A program made the translations under genes and the position numbers. A stretch of DNA of 64,000 nt from Sialis fuliginosa. Its lineage: Eukaryota; Arthropoda; Insecta; Megaloptera; Sialidae. The notes under the pieces were generated by a model that ran no database searches, had not been told where the DNA came from, and saw only the letters and a program-made list of their open reading frames with translations. Positions 19,603-30,990 of this stretch are shown one piece after another. The stretch's first letter is position 1. Each line of letters opens with the position of its first letter. The stretch covers positions 15,624,001 through 15,688,000 of the forward strand of contig OY540812.1 in assembly GCA_961205875.1 (NCBI GenBank), in the 5' to 3' direction.

Positions 19603-21527
19603 CACTCATCCAAACAATTAAAGGAACAAGAATTTAAACATTTTTTTGGGGTGTTTTTTGAAGTGCTGTATCTTTGTGAAAAAATGGTCGTATCGAAAAA
19701 AAACAAAAAGCATTTTAAAGCGTCAAGTTTCTAGTTTTGAGATTTTTAAGCATAATTTTTTTTTTGTTACGGTTATCGCGCAATCAAAAGAAATAGTGAG
19801 ACATAAAAATTTTACAATTTTTAAAATTTTTTAAGGGCCCTCGGGCTTGGGAAATTTTTTTTCAGTTAAACCAATGCATTGGTCAGTTAACTTGCTTATT
19901 CAGCTTTAATTTGTTTTTTTTTGGTCTCTCTCAATATTTTTTTGCCGAGATATCTGACTTTAAATGAAAAATGATTCTTTTGTCTTCGATCATCAATATA
20001 TCAGCAACTAATGATTAAATAGTAAATTTAAGGGTAGTTTTAAAAACTTGAATACATTTCCTACAAGACCCTTTCATGACTTTATTAGAAAAAAAAATTT
20101 TTTACCCTCACCATTACTTTGAAAAAGTACAAAAAAATGACCTTTTATGTTCTTTTAGTAAATCTATCGCTACTTTACAAATATTGATGGGAAGACTAAT
20201 GTTGCCAGGTATTTTTATAGCTTAATGTATCCCCAACAGTCCTGTAAATTTTGAAATTGATCCATCGAACCGTTTTTCCGAACCGACTGATCAAATTTTG
20301 CTTGCGTATTAATTCGATTCCAACATGCGAGACAAAATTATTTTACAATTTCGTACGGTTCCCGTTGTGAAAGAATTAATTAATGCAATTAATTCAAGAT
20401 GAGTAAAATTATGGTACGCAAAAGCCGAATCGTGTCAAAAATGGGTCAGTATTGTTTCTTGAAATGTTTTAAAAATTTTGAAAAAAAAAATTCAAAATTT
20501 AAAAAAAAATTATTTTTTTAATTTTTTGGAATTTTTTTTCTCCATTTCAAATTTAACAAGTAACTAATGCAAAACTGTAAAAAAATCAAAAATCGAAAAT
20601 CATTTTCTTCATTTTGATGATGATTACACAATGTTATGTTCCAGTCTGGTTCACAATACACATGTTCCTTTAATTTTTTTGTAAAACTTTGATCAATCGG
20701 TCCGGAAAAACGGTTCGATGGATCAATTTCAAAATTTACAGGACTGTTGGGGGTACATTAAGCTGTAATGCGGTGTTCACACCAAAGAAAACAAAACAGC
20801 AACACGGTGTTTGAAAACACGTCGTATTTAAAAATGCCTAGGCTTTATTGCACTTTTGTTAAAAAGACACGATGTTGCTGTTTTGTTTTTTTTCGGTCTG
20901 AACACGGCATAAAAATACCTGGCAACATTAGTCTTCCCATCAATATTTGTAAAGTAGCGATAGATTTACTAAAAGAACATAAAAGGTCATTTTTTTGTAC
21001 TTTTTCAAACTAATGGTGAGGGTAAAAAAATTTTTTTTCTAATAAAGTCATGAAAGGGTCTTGTAGGAAATTTATTCATGTTTTTAAAACTGCCCTTAAA
21101 TTTACTGTTTAATCATTAGTTGCTGATATATTGATGATCGAAGACAAAAGAATCATTTTTCATTTAAGGGCAGATATCTCGGCGAAAAAAAATTGAGAGA
21201 GACCAAAAAAAAAAAACAAATTAAAGCTGAATAAACAAGTTAACTGACCAATGCATTGGTTTAACTGAAAAAAAACTTCCCGAGCCCGAGGACCCTTAAA
21301 AAAAATAAAAAAATTGGAAAAATTTTTTGTCCCACTATTTCTTTTGATTGTGCGATAACCGTAACTCAAAAAAAATTATGCTAAAAAATCTCAAAACTAG
21401 AAACTTGACGCTTTAAAATGCTTTTTGTTTTATTTCGATACAACCATTTTTCACAAAGATACAGCATTTCAAAAAACACCCAAAAAAAATGTTTAAATTC
21501 TTGTTCCTTTAATTGTTTGGATGAGTG
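19603..21527. mobile_element. 1.9-kb foldback element, Tc1/mariner-type ends
   Basis: The ends are CACTCATCCAAACAATTAAA and its exact inverse, flanked by TA (19601-19602 and 21528-21529). The left arm (19603 to about 20298) and the right arm (about 20690-21527, minus a nested MITE) are near-complete inverse copies of about 695 bp, around a loop of about 390 bp without coding content. The TA target and end sequence suggest mobilisation by a Tc1/mariner transposase. Transcripts would form a very long double-stranded RNA. Open frames inside the arms are mirror pairs and not genes. Confidence 0.9.
20769..20909. mobile_element. 141-bp MITE with TAA target duplication, copy 1
   Basis: Ends are TGCGGTGTTCACACC and the inverse of TGCCGTGTTCAGACC, extending through an AAAACAAAACAGCAACA tract into imperfect arms covering most of the element. 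It is flanked by TAA at 20766-20768 and 20910-20912, the 3-bp TWA target typical of PIF/Harbinger. It sits in the right arm of the foldback. The opposite arm lacks it, reading AGCTATAAAAATACC where this arm would read AGCTGTAAAAATACC after excision. Confidence 0.88.
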
Positions 21528-21555
21528 TATATTTTTCAAAAATCCTAAACAATAA

Positions 21556-21580
21556 TTCCGTAGTCCACGCGAGCGAAGTC
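21556..21580 (+). repeat. fossil Helitron-type 3' hairpin
   Basis: CCACGCGAGCGAAGTCGTGGG closely resembles the 3' hairpin of the Helitron ending at 10139, but the CTAG terminus downstream is lost. It is a remnant, and the matching 5' end was not identified. Confidence 0.45.
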
Positions 21581-21600
21581 GTGGGCACACTTACAATTGG

Positions 21601-23262
21601 TTAATTATAAATTAGAAAAATTCAATAAGAACGGAATAAAAAAAAAGATAATTATATAAAATCTAATAATCAACGGAAATATAAGAGAGTTCTTAAACTG
21701 ATATGAAAATCAACAAAAAATGTATTTGTTAAATAATGTCAAATCTAATAATGTCATCCTTGTTTCACAAAGTCAACATGCCGTATACAACACAAGCTCA
21801 ACAATAATCGGTTAAAGTAAGACAAAGAGGGAAGATGAGCAATACATAGTCTACTGTATGTCTGTTTCTATCTTCATAATTCTGATATGTTCGGTTTGTT
21901 AAAATACACATTTCAGTTTACATGAACCGTACAAATAAAAGCTCGAATTAAAAGCCCTGACTGACGCTTTGACCAGATGACATACCGTAGTCGATAGATG
22001 TTTCTGATAGTAGCTTTTAGCAAACGAAATTAAATTTATCAATATACAGATATATACACACATTTACCAAAGTACTAGGGACATGTGTTATATGTCGTAC
22101 AGGTATGCGTTTTTACATTTAACTGAACCAGGGGGTGTTTTAGTTTGCACTTCTAGCTTGTTTATGCAGCTCTGAAATTGCAATACGCAGTTCTAAAAGT
22201 CATTTTATGTAGTGCTTAAGGGTTAACATGGAAAGCAAAAAAGTTGTCATATACATAAATTTTTTTAATTTGCTTTACCGAACAGCAAATTGTGCAAGTT
22301 ATACAACATTTTAACGAACACGTGAGATTTTGTTCGTATATAATATCGAATTAAAGTTTTCGAACAAATCATAAAAATAAGAAATAGCGAATTAGAATGT
22401 TTGAACTTTCCAGTATTGACCTTTAACAACTGACGTGCGGTTTCACAGACCACCCAGTGGTTTGCAAATTAATAATGCACCCCCTTTCCCTTTTACGGCA
22501 ACATGGAAATCTCACAAGTAAACCTACCCAAGTGCCACTCGCGGATATTCTTGAAACTTTGCACACACGTAATACATCGAAAAACATTAAACAAAAGTGT
22601 TTTTTTTTTATTTTGGCTAAAAAGGCGTTTTAAGGTTAGAAAATGCATTCGAAAGTTTAACACAGTAAGTACGATCGATTTGAAATTTTGGAGCGGCGTA
22701 TAAGACTGCAGATAATTTTTTTGTTGCAGCATTGTTTAAGTGTATTTTGTTTAGAATTTCTTTATTACCTGTCGTTAATTAGTAGTTAATATTCCAAGAA
22801 AAGTTTAATTTAATATAAGTGATCTTTTATGATTTTATGATAAAAAAATGAGTCCTTTGTGATTTCAAAATAGTAAATGTTTAATAAAATTAAATACCAA
22901 AACCAATCATATTTTCATTTATCAACCTTATCTTGTCGAAACATACGTGAATTAAAAAAAATAATATTTCAAATTTTCCACAGTGATTTATCGATATCCA
23001 AAGCCTCACGTTGGTAATTACGTTACAAAGTTAATAAAATAAGTTTAGCGTTTAGGATCCGCTTCATTCATTGAGATTTTGTTTGGAAACTTTAAGCACA
23101 TATTTTCTATTGACGGCCATAACGACATAGTTCATATCTTGAAATCAAAATCAACTTAAATAGCACTTGGATTATATAGAGGAAAATATTCAGTCATAGA
23201 GGAGTATTTTTATCTCCATATTTAATAATTTAAATAACATTAATATATTATATATTATATAA
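21601..23262. other. AT-rich DNA, possible old repeats
   Basis: No gene recognised. About 22440-22740 (ATATTCTTGAAACTTTGCAC and flanks) reads like a degenerate dispersed repeat but has no partner here. The overlapping open frames on both strands at 22493-22732 have no recognisable content. Confidence 0.4.
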
Positions 23263-23604
23263 TCTAATATATAAAATTCTCGTGTCGCGGTGTTTGTGGT
23301 TAAACTCCTCCGAAACGGCTTTCCCGATTCTCATGAAATTTTGTGTGCATATTGGGTAGGTCTGAGAATCGGACAACATCTATTTTTCATCCCCCTAAAT
23401 GTTAAGGGTAATCCACCCCAAAATTATTTTTTTTCAATTTTAGATAAATTTTTTTTTTAAAATTTTTTTATGATACAGCATTAGTAAATACATATAACCC
23501 TGAATTTTCAACCCTTTACAATCAATCCCTATTTTACCATCGCGATTTTTAATGTTTCCTACAAATAATATACATTGCAAAACAACGTTTGCGGGTCAGC
23601 TAGT
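23263..23604 (+). mobile_element. short non-autonomous Helitron
   Basis: Starts TCTAATATATAAAATTCTCG after host A and ends GCGGGTCAGCTAG (23603) before host T. The interior (CTCCGAAACGGCTTTCCCGA, TCTCATGAAATTTTGTGTGC, GGTAGGTCTGAGAATCGG) is the familiar insect Helitron-derived repeat. It has no Rep/helicase coding. It is a different family from the Helitron at 7729. Confidence 0.85.
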
Positions 23605-23625
23605 ATAATATATATTAATATATAT

Positions 23626-24454
23626 GTTACCGGCAATGTATGAAATACGGCATTCTATAGAATTCCTAGGTATTCTATAGAATGCCTAAAATCACCAGGC
23701 AATGTATGAAATGAATTTAATTATATACATTTCCTAGGCATTCTATAGAATACCTAATTGATAGCCGGCAATGTATGAAATATAAACATAAATATAGGGT
23801 GAATCGATCAATTTTGGTCCAGGTACAGATGTTGCCTTACTTTATGTTATAAAATACTGATGCAAATATACAATAAAAAAATCTTGGTTCATTCTCGATA
23901 GCTGTAGGTAGGTTTCTAGATTATAATTCAGTATTGTCGGTACAATACTGAATTATTTATCAAAATAAACATTTTATATTTACGCGTTATAGGTATAATA
24001 GAAAAATGTATGTACTATGTAGGTATATTGTTTCTATGAATTTGTTATTTTTACAATAAGGGCCTTAAATCTTACTTAATACACGTCTGGACTAATATGA
24101 TTATTTTATTTTATTTATTATAATAAATATCAAATGTTATACTATTGTTTATGTGGTTTTGTTATTTTAACAATGAAAGACCTAAATCTTACAGAATATG
24201 AATTTGGACTTTTTAAAATTAATTAAATAATACCTATCTGCTTTGTTAATATCATTTTGTCTTTTATTTCATACATTTCCTAATATTATCTTGGCATTCT
24301 ATAGAATTCCTAGGGATTCTATATAATGCCTAGGCAAAGTATATAATAAATTTCTATTAAACAAATATTTCATACTTTGCCTGAAATCGTCAGGCATTGT
24401 ATAGAATTCCTAGGAATTCTATACAATGCCTGAATTACATACATTGCCGGTAAC
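23626..24454. mobile_element. palindrome-studded inverted-repeat element, copy 2
   Basis: Same GTTACCGGCAATGTATG ends, same order of motif A and CTATAG palindromes, and the same orientation as copy 1 at 3152. The first 190 and last 330 bases are nearly identical to copy 1, while the middle is about 80 bp longer and differs in part. The palindrome near 24292-24330 has lost symmetry at one position, but the 42-bp palindrome at 24391-24432 is perfect although its sequence differs from copy 1. No coding content. Confidence 0.75.
24391..24432. repeat. 42-bp perfect palindrome, covarying with copy 1
   Basis: The half-site begins CAGGCATTGTATAGAATTCC. Against copy 1 (3838-3879) position 9 is G instead of C and the mirror position 34 is C instead of G, so perfect self-complementarity is kept. 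Confidence 0.9.
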
Positions 24455-24659
24455 ATATACATAACATTAATATATTACAGTTTCGGTCAGTATGGTCAGA
24501 TGGTTATTCCATATAATATATTTGTAAAATATATATCATATGTAAATGGCCCCAATAAAAAATGCCCCCCTCCCAAAAAAAATATCCTGGTTACACCAGT
24601 GCAGCGGGGGATCAAGTCCCCTTGCCCCTCACTGATTACACTGATGCACGCGCGCCTCA

Positions 24660-24965
24660 CTGTCACTTGACTTTTATCGAACTGCCGAACTATTTATCCA
24701 ACTGCCGAACTATTTATTTAACTGCCCAATTCAATTATTTTACCGCTCAAATAATAATTGCACTGGCCATTTATTTAATCTACTGCTCGAGTAGGTTTTT
24801 AACTGTCACTGTAAGATTAAATAACTTACCAAAATCTTGTATATTACTTGCTACATTTTACTGCCACAATTGATTTAATTACCGCACAAAAAGTTTAATA
24901 CTGCCCAAATGAATTATTAAGTGCCCAATGTAACCGCCCGAATATTTAAAAAAAAACTGCTCAAA
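24660..24965. repeat. degenerate minisatellite, ACTGCC units
   Basis: Units built on ACTGCCGAACTATTTATT recur with variable spacing: AACTGCCGAACTATTTATC, AACTGCCCAATTCAATTATT, TACCGCTCAAATAATAAT, ACTGCCCAAATGAATTATT, AACCGCCCGAATATTT, ACTGCTCAAATATTT. The period is about 18-25 bases and decays toward the right. The frame 24562-24873 that crosses it is not a gene. Confidence 0.6.
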
Positions 24966-27860
24966 TATTTACTTCCCTATATTAATTGATATTTAATAAA
25001 AAATTACTCAATATATAAAGATACATTTTTACAGCGCAAGCAAACATTTTACGGTTATTATATTAGTTGGGTTAGACGACAAGAATAATATACCCATTAT
25101 TATTTAAAGCCAAATACAAATATATAAATTCAGATATTATCGTCAAAATGCATAACTACAGAGACGTGTAATGGATCTATGTATTTCATATCCAACATAA
25201 CACCGCTGCTGTATGATACATTCACTCATAATTGAATTTCAAAAACCATATTTCACTCGCATTGATATGATCTAACATATTTGATGTGTAATGTATGAAT
25301 AAAATATACATAAATATACACGTGTTAGAATATAGATGACACGTTGCATTTTCTGACTGCCAATAACACCTTTATCTCTTTCCTAGCTACGGGTGACTGT
25401 ATGGCATGGTAATACATTTATTTTGTTTTGGTTTATTGAATTTATTAATATTTTTGAACATTATTATTATTCATCTAACAATAACAGTACCTTCTCACTT
25501 TAAAAATATATTATTATCATGATCTGATTATAAAGTTTCTTACGAATTCATTTATTTTACAGTAGAATATCTTTACTGTCGGTCGGTCGCGCAATCAAAT
25601 ATCAATACTGGCTTCTTGTATTTTTCCCTAACGCGCATAGAGTGGATACGAATACAAATGCGCTTTGACAGCAGTTTTTATTATTTTGTGGTAATTACGC
25701 AGATTACAAACTGTCACTTCTGTATAAAGAGTAAAATGCGTAGGCATATACGTTACTATGATTGGTCGACAAAAAAAAACAGAAGGTGGTAAATAATCTG
25801 GCAATAATGATCGCGTGGGTCGAACAGTAGTGATACCCTATTGTATACTTTTAGACTTTATATTCTCATTTCACTTTGCATATACAACTGGAATCAGTTG
25901 AGTCATTTATATACATTTAATCCAAATAATTAATAATATTTTAAATAGTCATTTTTGCTTTCAACAAATACATCGTAGAAAAATCAATTTAGGCTGTATA
26001 TAACCCACAAATAACTGTGTAACCATCTATTTTTACTAACTTAACATATTGCAACAAAAAAAAAGCATGACAAATAAACACACGAAAATGTATAAAAAAA
26101 TATTCTAAAACAACTTTATAATCAGATGTTAAATTCATATATAACAATAAAATTTATTTGAAAACGTCAAGAGTGACATTTTCTAACAAATCAAATAGTG
26201 GTATCAACATTTTATACAAAACCCCTGCCAGTGTATTTCAATATTTTACCAATCGATAACCGATCAGATAAAAAACACGTATGTTTCCTATTGAAACCCC
26301 CATAGAACAAGCCGTCAATGTTTGCTGTGAACATTGCAACCCTAGAAACTCCTGTGTCACAATGCTACCAACCTAACAAGGTGGATTCTAGCAGTACCAC
26401 CACCGCTGTCGCTATTGTTTACCGTGCGGCGTTTTTGTCAAATTGAAAACACGTTTTTAATGTTCCACATGTCGGTGACGTATGGAATTTATTCGCTGCA
26501 GGATAATGCAGCATCACATTTTTATTTATTTTTATTCTAATTTGTACGTCAACATACAACAACGTTTCGCGATTTGATGCGAATGCTGTTATATAGCTTA
26601 CATATGTAAATAAATGAAAGATTTTTGTTTTTATTATTTTGCCTGTGTCGTTTGAATAGATACGAAATAAATTTCACATGACTAAACGGACACATTTTAT
26701 TTATATTAAAAATTTGTCGATATTGTCGCAAGTGACTAACATAAATGAAACTGTATGCATTAAATACCCGACATACATTCATAAAATATGTATCACTTCA
26801 TTTACATTAAAATATTTTTTCTTTCTTATACCCATGTATACATATACTTAAATATTTTATAATATAAGTATTGTAAAGCCGATTTTTTCGAATCCCGGAT
26901 TTAACAGAATTATCCATTTTGACCTTCCCTGAATCAATTCTGACTATTTTTGCCATGATGTCTGTGTATCTGTAGACGCTGTAACTCAAATACGACAAAT
27001 CGTAGAAGTGTGAAATATTATTTTTAAGATTAATTTTTGTCTGGGAAGAAACCCTCCTATTTTTGAAAACGATATTTCTTATTATTTTTGAAACAGTTCG
27101 AATTAGAGAAAAATGGTCAAGTTAAAAATTGTACGTAATATTATTATCTATAATTTACATTCTATTCATTTTTTCAAAACAAAACACATTTAAAGAAAAA
27201 TAGTTTAACATTGTATTCCAAATGGTTCGTAACAGAGAAGAAATATCTGCCATGAGTGTCATGGAACTTTTTTATACGTAATACTGAAAGTGAAGGGAAA
27301 AAATGAATAGAACATAATTTATATGTATGTGTATATGAATAGAACATAATTTATAGATAATACTACACTCGATCATTTTTATCTGAAATATTAATTTCTT
27401 ATTCGCACCGTTTTAAAAATAATTCGAAAATTCAAAAATTAACAAGAGTAATTACGTTTAAAAAAATTCATTTGATACATGTTGTAGTGAATATTATTAT
27501 TTTTAATGTATGTCCCATTTAATTTATTCTATCTTTTATTAGTTTGTCAGAAATACTTTTTAATAAAATTAGAATCACATGCACTGTTCACCCTCAGTAT
27601 TACGTATAAGTCCCGTGGCTGCCATGGCAAATATTTTATATATTTTAAATTTTTATTTTTTATGGGCAAAGGTTATAATTCAAATGAAACAAATACAACT
27701 AACATTTTTTATTATTAAGAAAATTTTATACAATCATTTACAAATAATTAATTTTTGAACGTTGCTTATTTCAAATATAAACATTTTCACCTTATCTTCC
27801 ACTTCTTCTACTGTCATTATCATTGCAACATTAAACCACTCACACGATCTAATATTCACC
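24966..27860. other. AT-rich DNA with two mixed-composition patches
   Basis: No gene recognised. About 25560-25860 and 26270-26490 (CAGTACCACCACCGCTGTCG, TTACCGTGCGGCGTTTTTGT) are richer in G+C than the rest, without convincing frames or repeat partners. They could be regulatory or short non-coding exon sequence; this cannot be decided here. Confidence 0.35.
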
Positions 27861-27865
27861 GTTTT

Positions 27866-28237
27866 TCATGCAACTGTGTGTATTTTCACTTTAGTCTTCT
27901 TTTTCTTCAATTTTACTTTAATTATTTTTGAATCCTTTAAAACACGTTGCACGTTTCGTACGTTAGTTATAACACCTGCTTTCCTGGCAATTTCTCTTGC
28001 TGTGGCTGAACTTTTTGAAGCAACTTTTAAAATTGTTTTCTTATCACGATCACTGATAGCTTTTGGTCGTCCTTGGCCTTTAGGTTTACCATAATTATCT
28101 GGGTCTTTTAAAAAATTACGAATACAATGTTCGCTTCTCTTTAATTCTTTTGCAATTTCAGTATTGTTTTTACCATTTCGATGTAGAACTGACACTTTCT
28201 TACGTTCTTCAAGACTCAGTTGCTTAGCTCTTCCCAT
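27866..28237 (-). pseudogene. Tc3-like transposase DNA-binding domain only
   Basis: Reading from MGRAKQL (28237), 123 residues. The first helix-turn-helix (LSLEERKKVSVLHRNGKNN, TEIAKELKRSEHCIRNFL) is followed by DPDNYG, an AT-hook-like GQGRPK (54-59) and a second helix-turn-helix (DRDKKTILKVASKSSATA, REIARKAGVI, VRNVQRVLKDS), then a Lys-rich tail. This is the paired-type DNA-binding region of Tc1/Tc3-family transposases. The DDE catalytic domain is missing: a stop follows KIHTVA and no catalytic motif appears downstream. The frame is also open 21 residues upstream. TATATAAGG lies about 95 bases upstream of the ATG. It is most simply a 3'-truncated transposon. An exapted DNA-binding protein is possible because the frame is clean, but nothing else supports that. 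Confidence 0.8.
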
Positions 28238-28574
28238 TTTAACAACACAATAATAATCACTTGTAGACGTTACAAAGAACTTTTCTCTATCCAATGTCAC
28301 ATCTAAATATATAATATCGAACGCTTACATCGTACCTTATATACTCGTCTAAGTTTTTGGTGCAGGTAAAATTTTTCGGTAAATCTGAGATTAAAACCAA
28401 GTTAAGCAATAAAACGGTATGACTTATATGAATGTAAATAACGATTAATGGTATCTTAAGATAACATCAAAGGAATTAGTTATAGATGTAGTTGTGTTTT
28501 ATTTTAGAAGGGAAATTATGAAAATTGTTAGAAATCTAGCGGATAAAAATGATTTTGCAGTGTTTTATATACTG

Positions 28575-28598
28575 TTTTTTTTTTTTTTTTTTTTTTTT
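28575..28598. repeat. T24 homopolymer
   Basis: Uninterrupted run of 24 T. It could be the inverse of a retroposon poly(A) tail, but no retroposon body or flanking duplication was identified. Confidence 0.8.
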
Positions 28599-28599
28599 A

Positions 28600-29600
28600 A
28601 TTGTAATATGTATGTAACACATTTGTATTATTTAAAAAGTGTTTTATAAATAATGGAACATTACTCTGATGAAAGATATTTGTTTTTCATTTGTTTTGCG
28701 ATGTTAACATGCTGATGATATGCTTTTGTTCGACTTAACAGAATATCCATCATTTATACAATTCTAATTGAAAAATAAACACGCCCGTAATTCTACAGAA
28801 TAATCCTATTGTGTTATTTATATACAAATACTTTGTTTAATAAAGATGGATTATTTTGTCATCACCAGATCCATCGCGTGTAACTGTTTCGTAATCAAGA
28901 AATTTATTTAGGGAATTTTGTTGTTGCTTTTATTACAACCTAATTTTAATTATGTAGGTAACAGTAGGTGTAGGTATACATATAAACTTTTAGTATTAAA
29001 AATATAAACATATAACTTTAAAAAAATAAAGTAGGAAATATAAGTTTTGAAAACTTATATCGCACATTTTTAATGAAACAAGATATTCTACTGCTCGCCA
29101 GGTAGTTTTAATTTAATATGTTTCTAAGAAAGATATACGAGTAGTGTACCAGGTACACTACTCTTCCTATTAGTTACACTGTACCTGATATAAAAAGTAC
29201 CCATGTATATCCTTTCTATATTTAAAATATGTATAATGTACATATTCATTGTACTTGCTTGAGTGTTAAAATATAATTAAAATCATTAGAAACTGATTTT
29301 ACAATTTATATTTTTAGGCCAGTGCAATTGTAAAAATCACTTGCACTAATTTTTTAGATTGAACTTTCTAAAAAATTAAAAATATACGAAAAAATAATCA
29401 GGTGCGTCTTAAGAAAATGTTTGAACTAATATTTTTAGTATAATTGTATAAAAATTAAATGGTTAACCAATGCCGGGCAGTTTGTCTGAACACTTAATCG
29501 GATTTTATTTAAATTGTTCAATAATTAACTACCTTTGGTGAATTTAGCACGAGAAAGCACTGTGTATTTATTTGGAATATATTTTTTAAACGTAATTAAT
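28600..29600. other. AT-rich DNA with one short hairpin
   Basis: No gene recognised. GAGTAGTGTACC and GGTACACTACTC (29139-29150, 29152-29163) form a perfect 12-bp hairpin around a single base. Confidence 0.6.
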
Positions 29601-29745
29601 AAACCGGGAACGGATGTTTACTTCTATCAATTTTTTAATTCTCGATTTATTTTTGAAACGGTGCGAAGAAAAAAATGCTTCAGAAAAAAAATGTCGAATA
29701 GATTTATTAGTTAAATATTATTATGTTTCGAGCAAAATTAATAAT
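29601..29745 (+). repeat. dispersed repeat, copy 2 (partner at 0.58 kb)
   Basis: AAACCGGGAACGGATGTTTA and the following blocks match 577-720 in order and orientation, with moderate divergence. Confidence 0.5.
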
Positions 29746-30059
29746 TAAAAATCAAACAAACAAAATTATTAAAAAATATAAATATTTAAATTTGCTACAC
29801 AGCAGTGTTTTAAAAAATGTGACAAAGATCTTTACTAAACAGGAATTTGGATTGCAAAATCAATCGAACAAGAATAAAAAAAATGTACTAATTGTAATTT
29901 AAATTATAGAATCTATATAATCTAATGCACGACAGTATCTACAGCATACACATATCGATAACAGGTACCACGACACATTTGCAGAGTTATCACGACCGTA
30001 TTAAGTATCAGCAGCTAGATCTTAATAATCCAAAGGTTGCTGGATGCACAAACCACAAT

Positions 30060-30320
30060 CATCCGCCTTAAGCAATCGGTTTTGATAACGGCGGGCGTGT
30101 GGGTGTGGGCCAACGTCTAGATGATTTAGCGCGATGGCGGCGTCTGCACGTTTGGTCGGGCGTCGCGACGGCATATATTACAATCTCGCGCGACATGTTC
30201 ACTTAACCCTGCGGCGATGCGGTAATGCGGATTCGTCACACAATTTCCCTTCGTGTGTTACTGCTGCTGGTGCACTTATTTCTGTACCAGTGGCGGAGTG
30301 TGCACTCTTCATTTTTTAAT
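30060..30320 (+). other. G+C-elevated island with CpG
   Basis: About 260 bases with many CG dinucleotides (GGCGGGCGTGTGGGTGTGGG, GGGCGTCGCGACGGC, GATGCGGTAATGCGG) in otherwise AT-rich DNA. It contains a 61-codon open frame from an ATG in a favourable context (GCGATGG) at 30134, MAASARLVGRRDG..., ending at a stop at 30319. The protein matches nothing I recognise and has no domain. It could be a first exon or promoter of a host gene, or a regulatory element with GT-box motifs. Splice sites were not established. Confidence 0.35.
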
Positions 30321-30429
30321 TAATAGGTACTTATATTTGAGCAATTAGTTGTGTCTTGTTTAACTATTAAAACAATTTTCAATGCTATTATACGTCGATG
30401 ATGATACTACCAAACAATCTTATGTACTG

Positions 30430-30987
30430 TGTTTTTTTTTTTTCAAGACGGTAAAATTTTGATACCATTGGGTTTCAAAATGAAGCGTTTCAAATTTCAG
30501 GTGGAAGATGGGCGAAAGTTGATCTAAATATTAAGGAAAATTGCTGATTTTCATGATTTTTTTTTCTTTCATCACATGACTTATATTGTACACAAAAATA
30601 ATTTTTAATGTTTTACATTTATTTTTTATCTAATTTTTTTGGCCACTACAAAATGATGTTTAAAAAAAAATGCTTGACTGTGGAGAGTTCTACTCCTCCA
30701 AAATTTTTTAAAAAGATTATTAATCAGTATGAAAAAATGTAAAACGGAGGATTTTTTCCGATGAAAATTAACAAAATGGGAGCTATTTCAAAATTAAATC
30801 TCAAATTGGGTCCTTTTGGAGAGTTTTTCGTTCAAAAAAATGTGAAATTTTCAAATAAATAAAAAAATAAAAGAAGAAGAATGAAGTGGCAAAATTTGAG
30901 ACGGATAGCTTGAAAACTCTTCGTTTAAAGTTGGTATGTGAGATGCACTTTGCCTTATCTTGCACGCACCTGGTCGATCTCTTTTTC
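30430..30987. repeat. probable repeat arm, not paired in this window
   Basis: T-rich and A-rich blocks alternate with short phrases (GATACCATTGGGTTTCAAAA, GGGTCCTTTTGGAGAGTTTT) in the style of the foldback arms elsewhere in the window. Here no inverted partner or end is visible. It contains the MITE at 30991 at its right side. Confidence 0.3.
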
Positions 30988-30990
30988 TAA

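Noticed and set aside
20768-21590. Short frames in the foldback at 19.6-21.5 kb
   Set aside because: They are created by the inverse arms and the nested MITE. Their translations are low-complexity F/K/N strings that mirror each other.
18865-21600. A second large Helitron from the GTCTGTCTGTC tract to the fossil hairpin at 21.56 kb
   Set aside because: The 5' end does not match the Helitron at 7729, and the 3' CTAG is missing, so the two pieces cannot be linked.
22493-22732. Overlapping frames on both strands at 22.5 kb
   Set aside because: No recognisable domain. The DNA looks like an old dispersed repeat, and both strands being open is expected by chance at this length.
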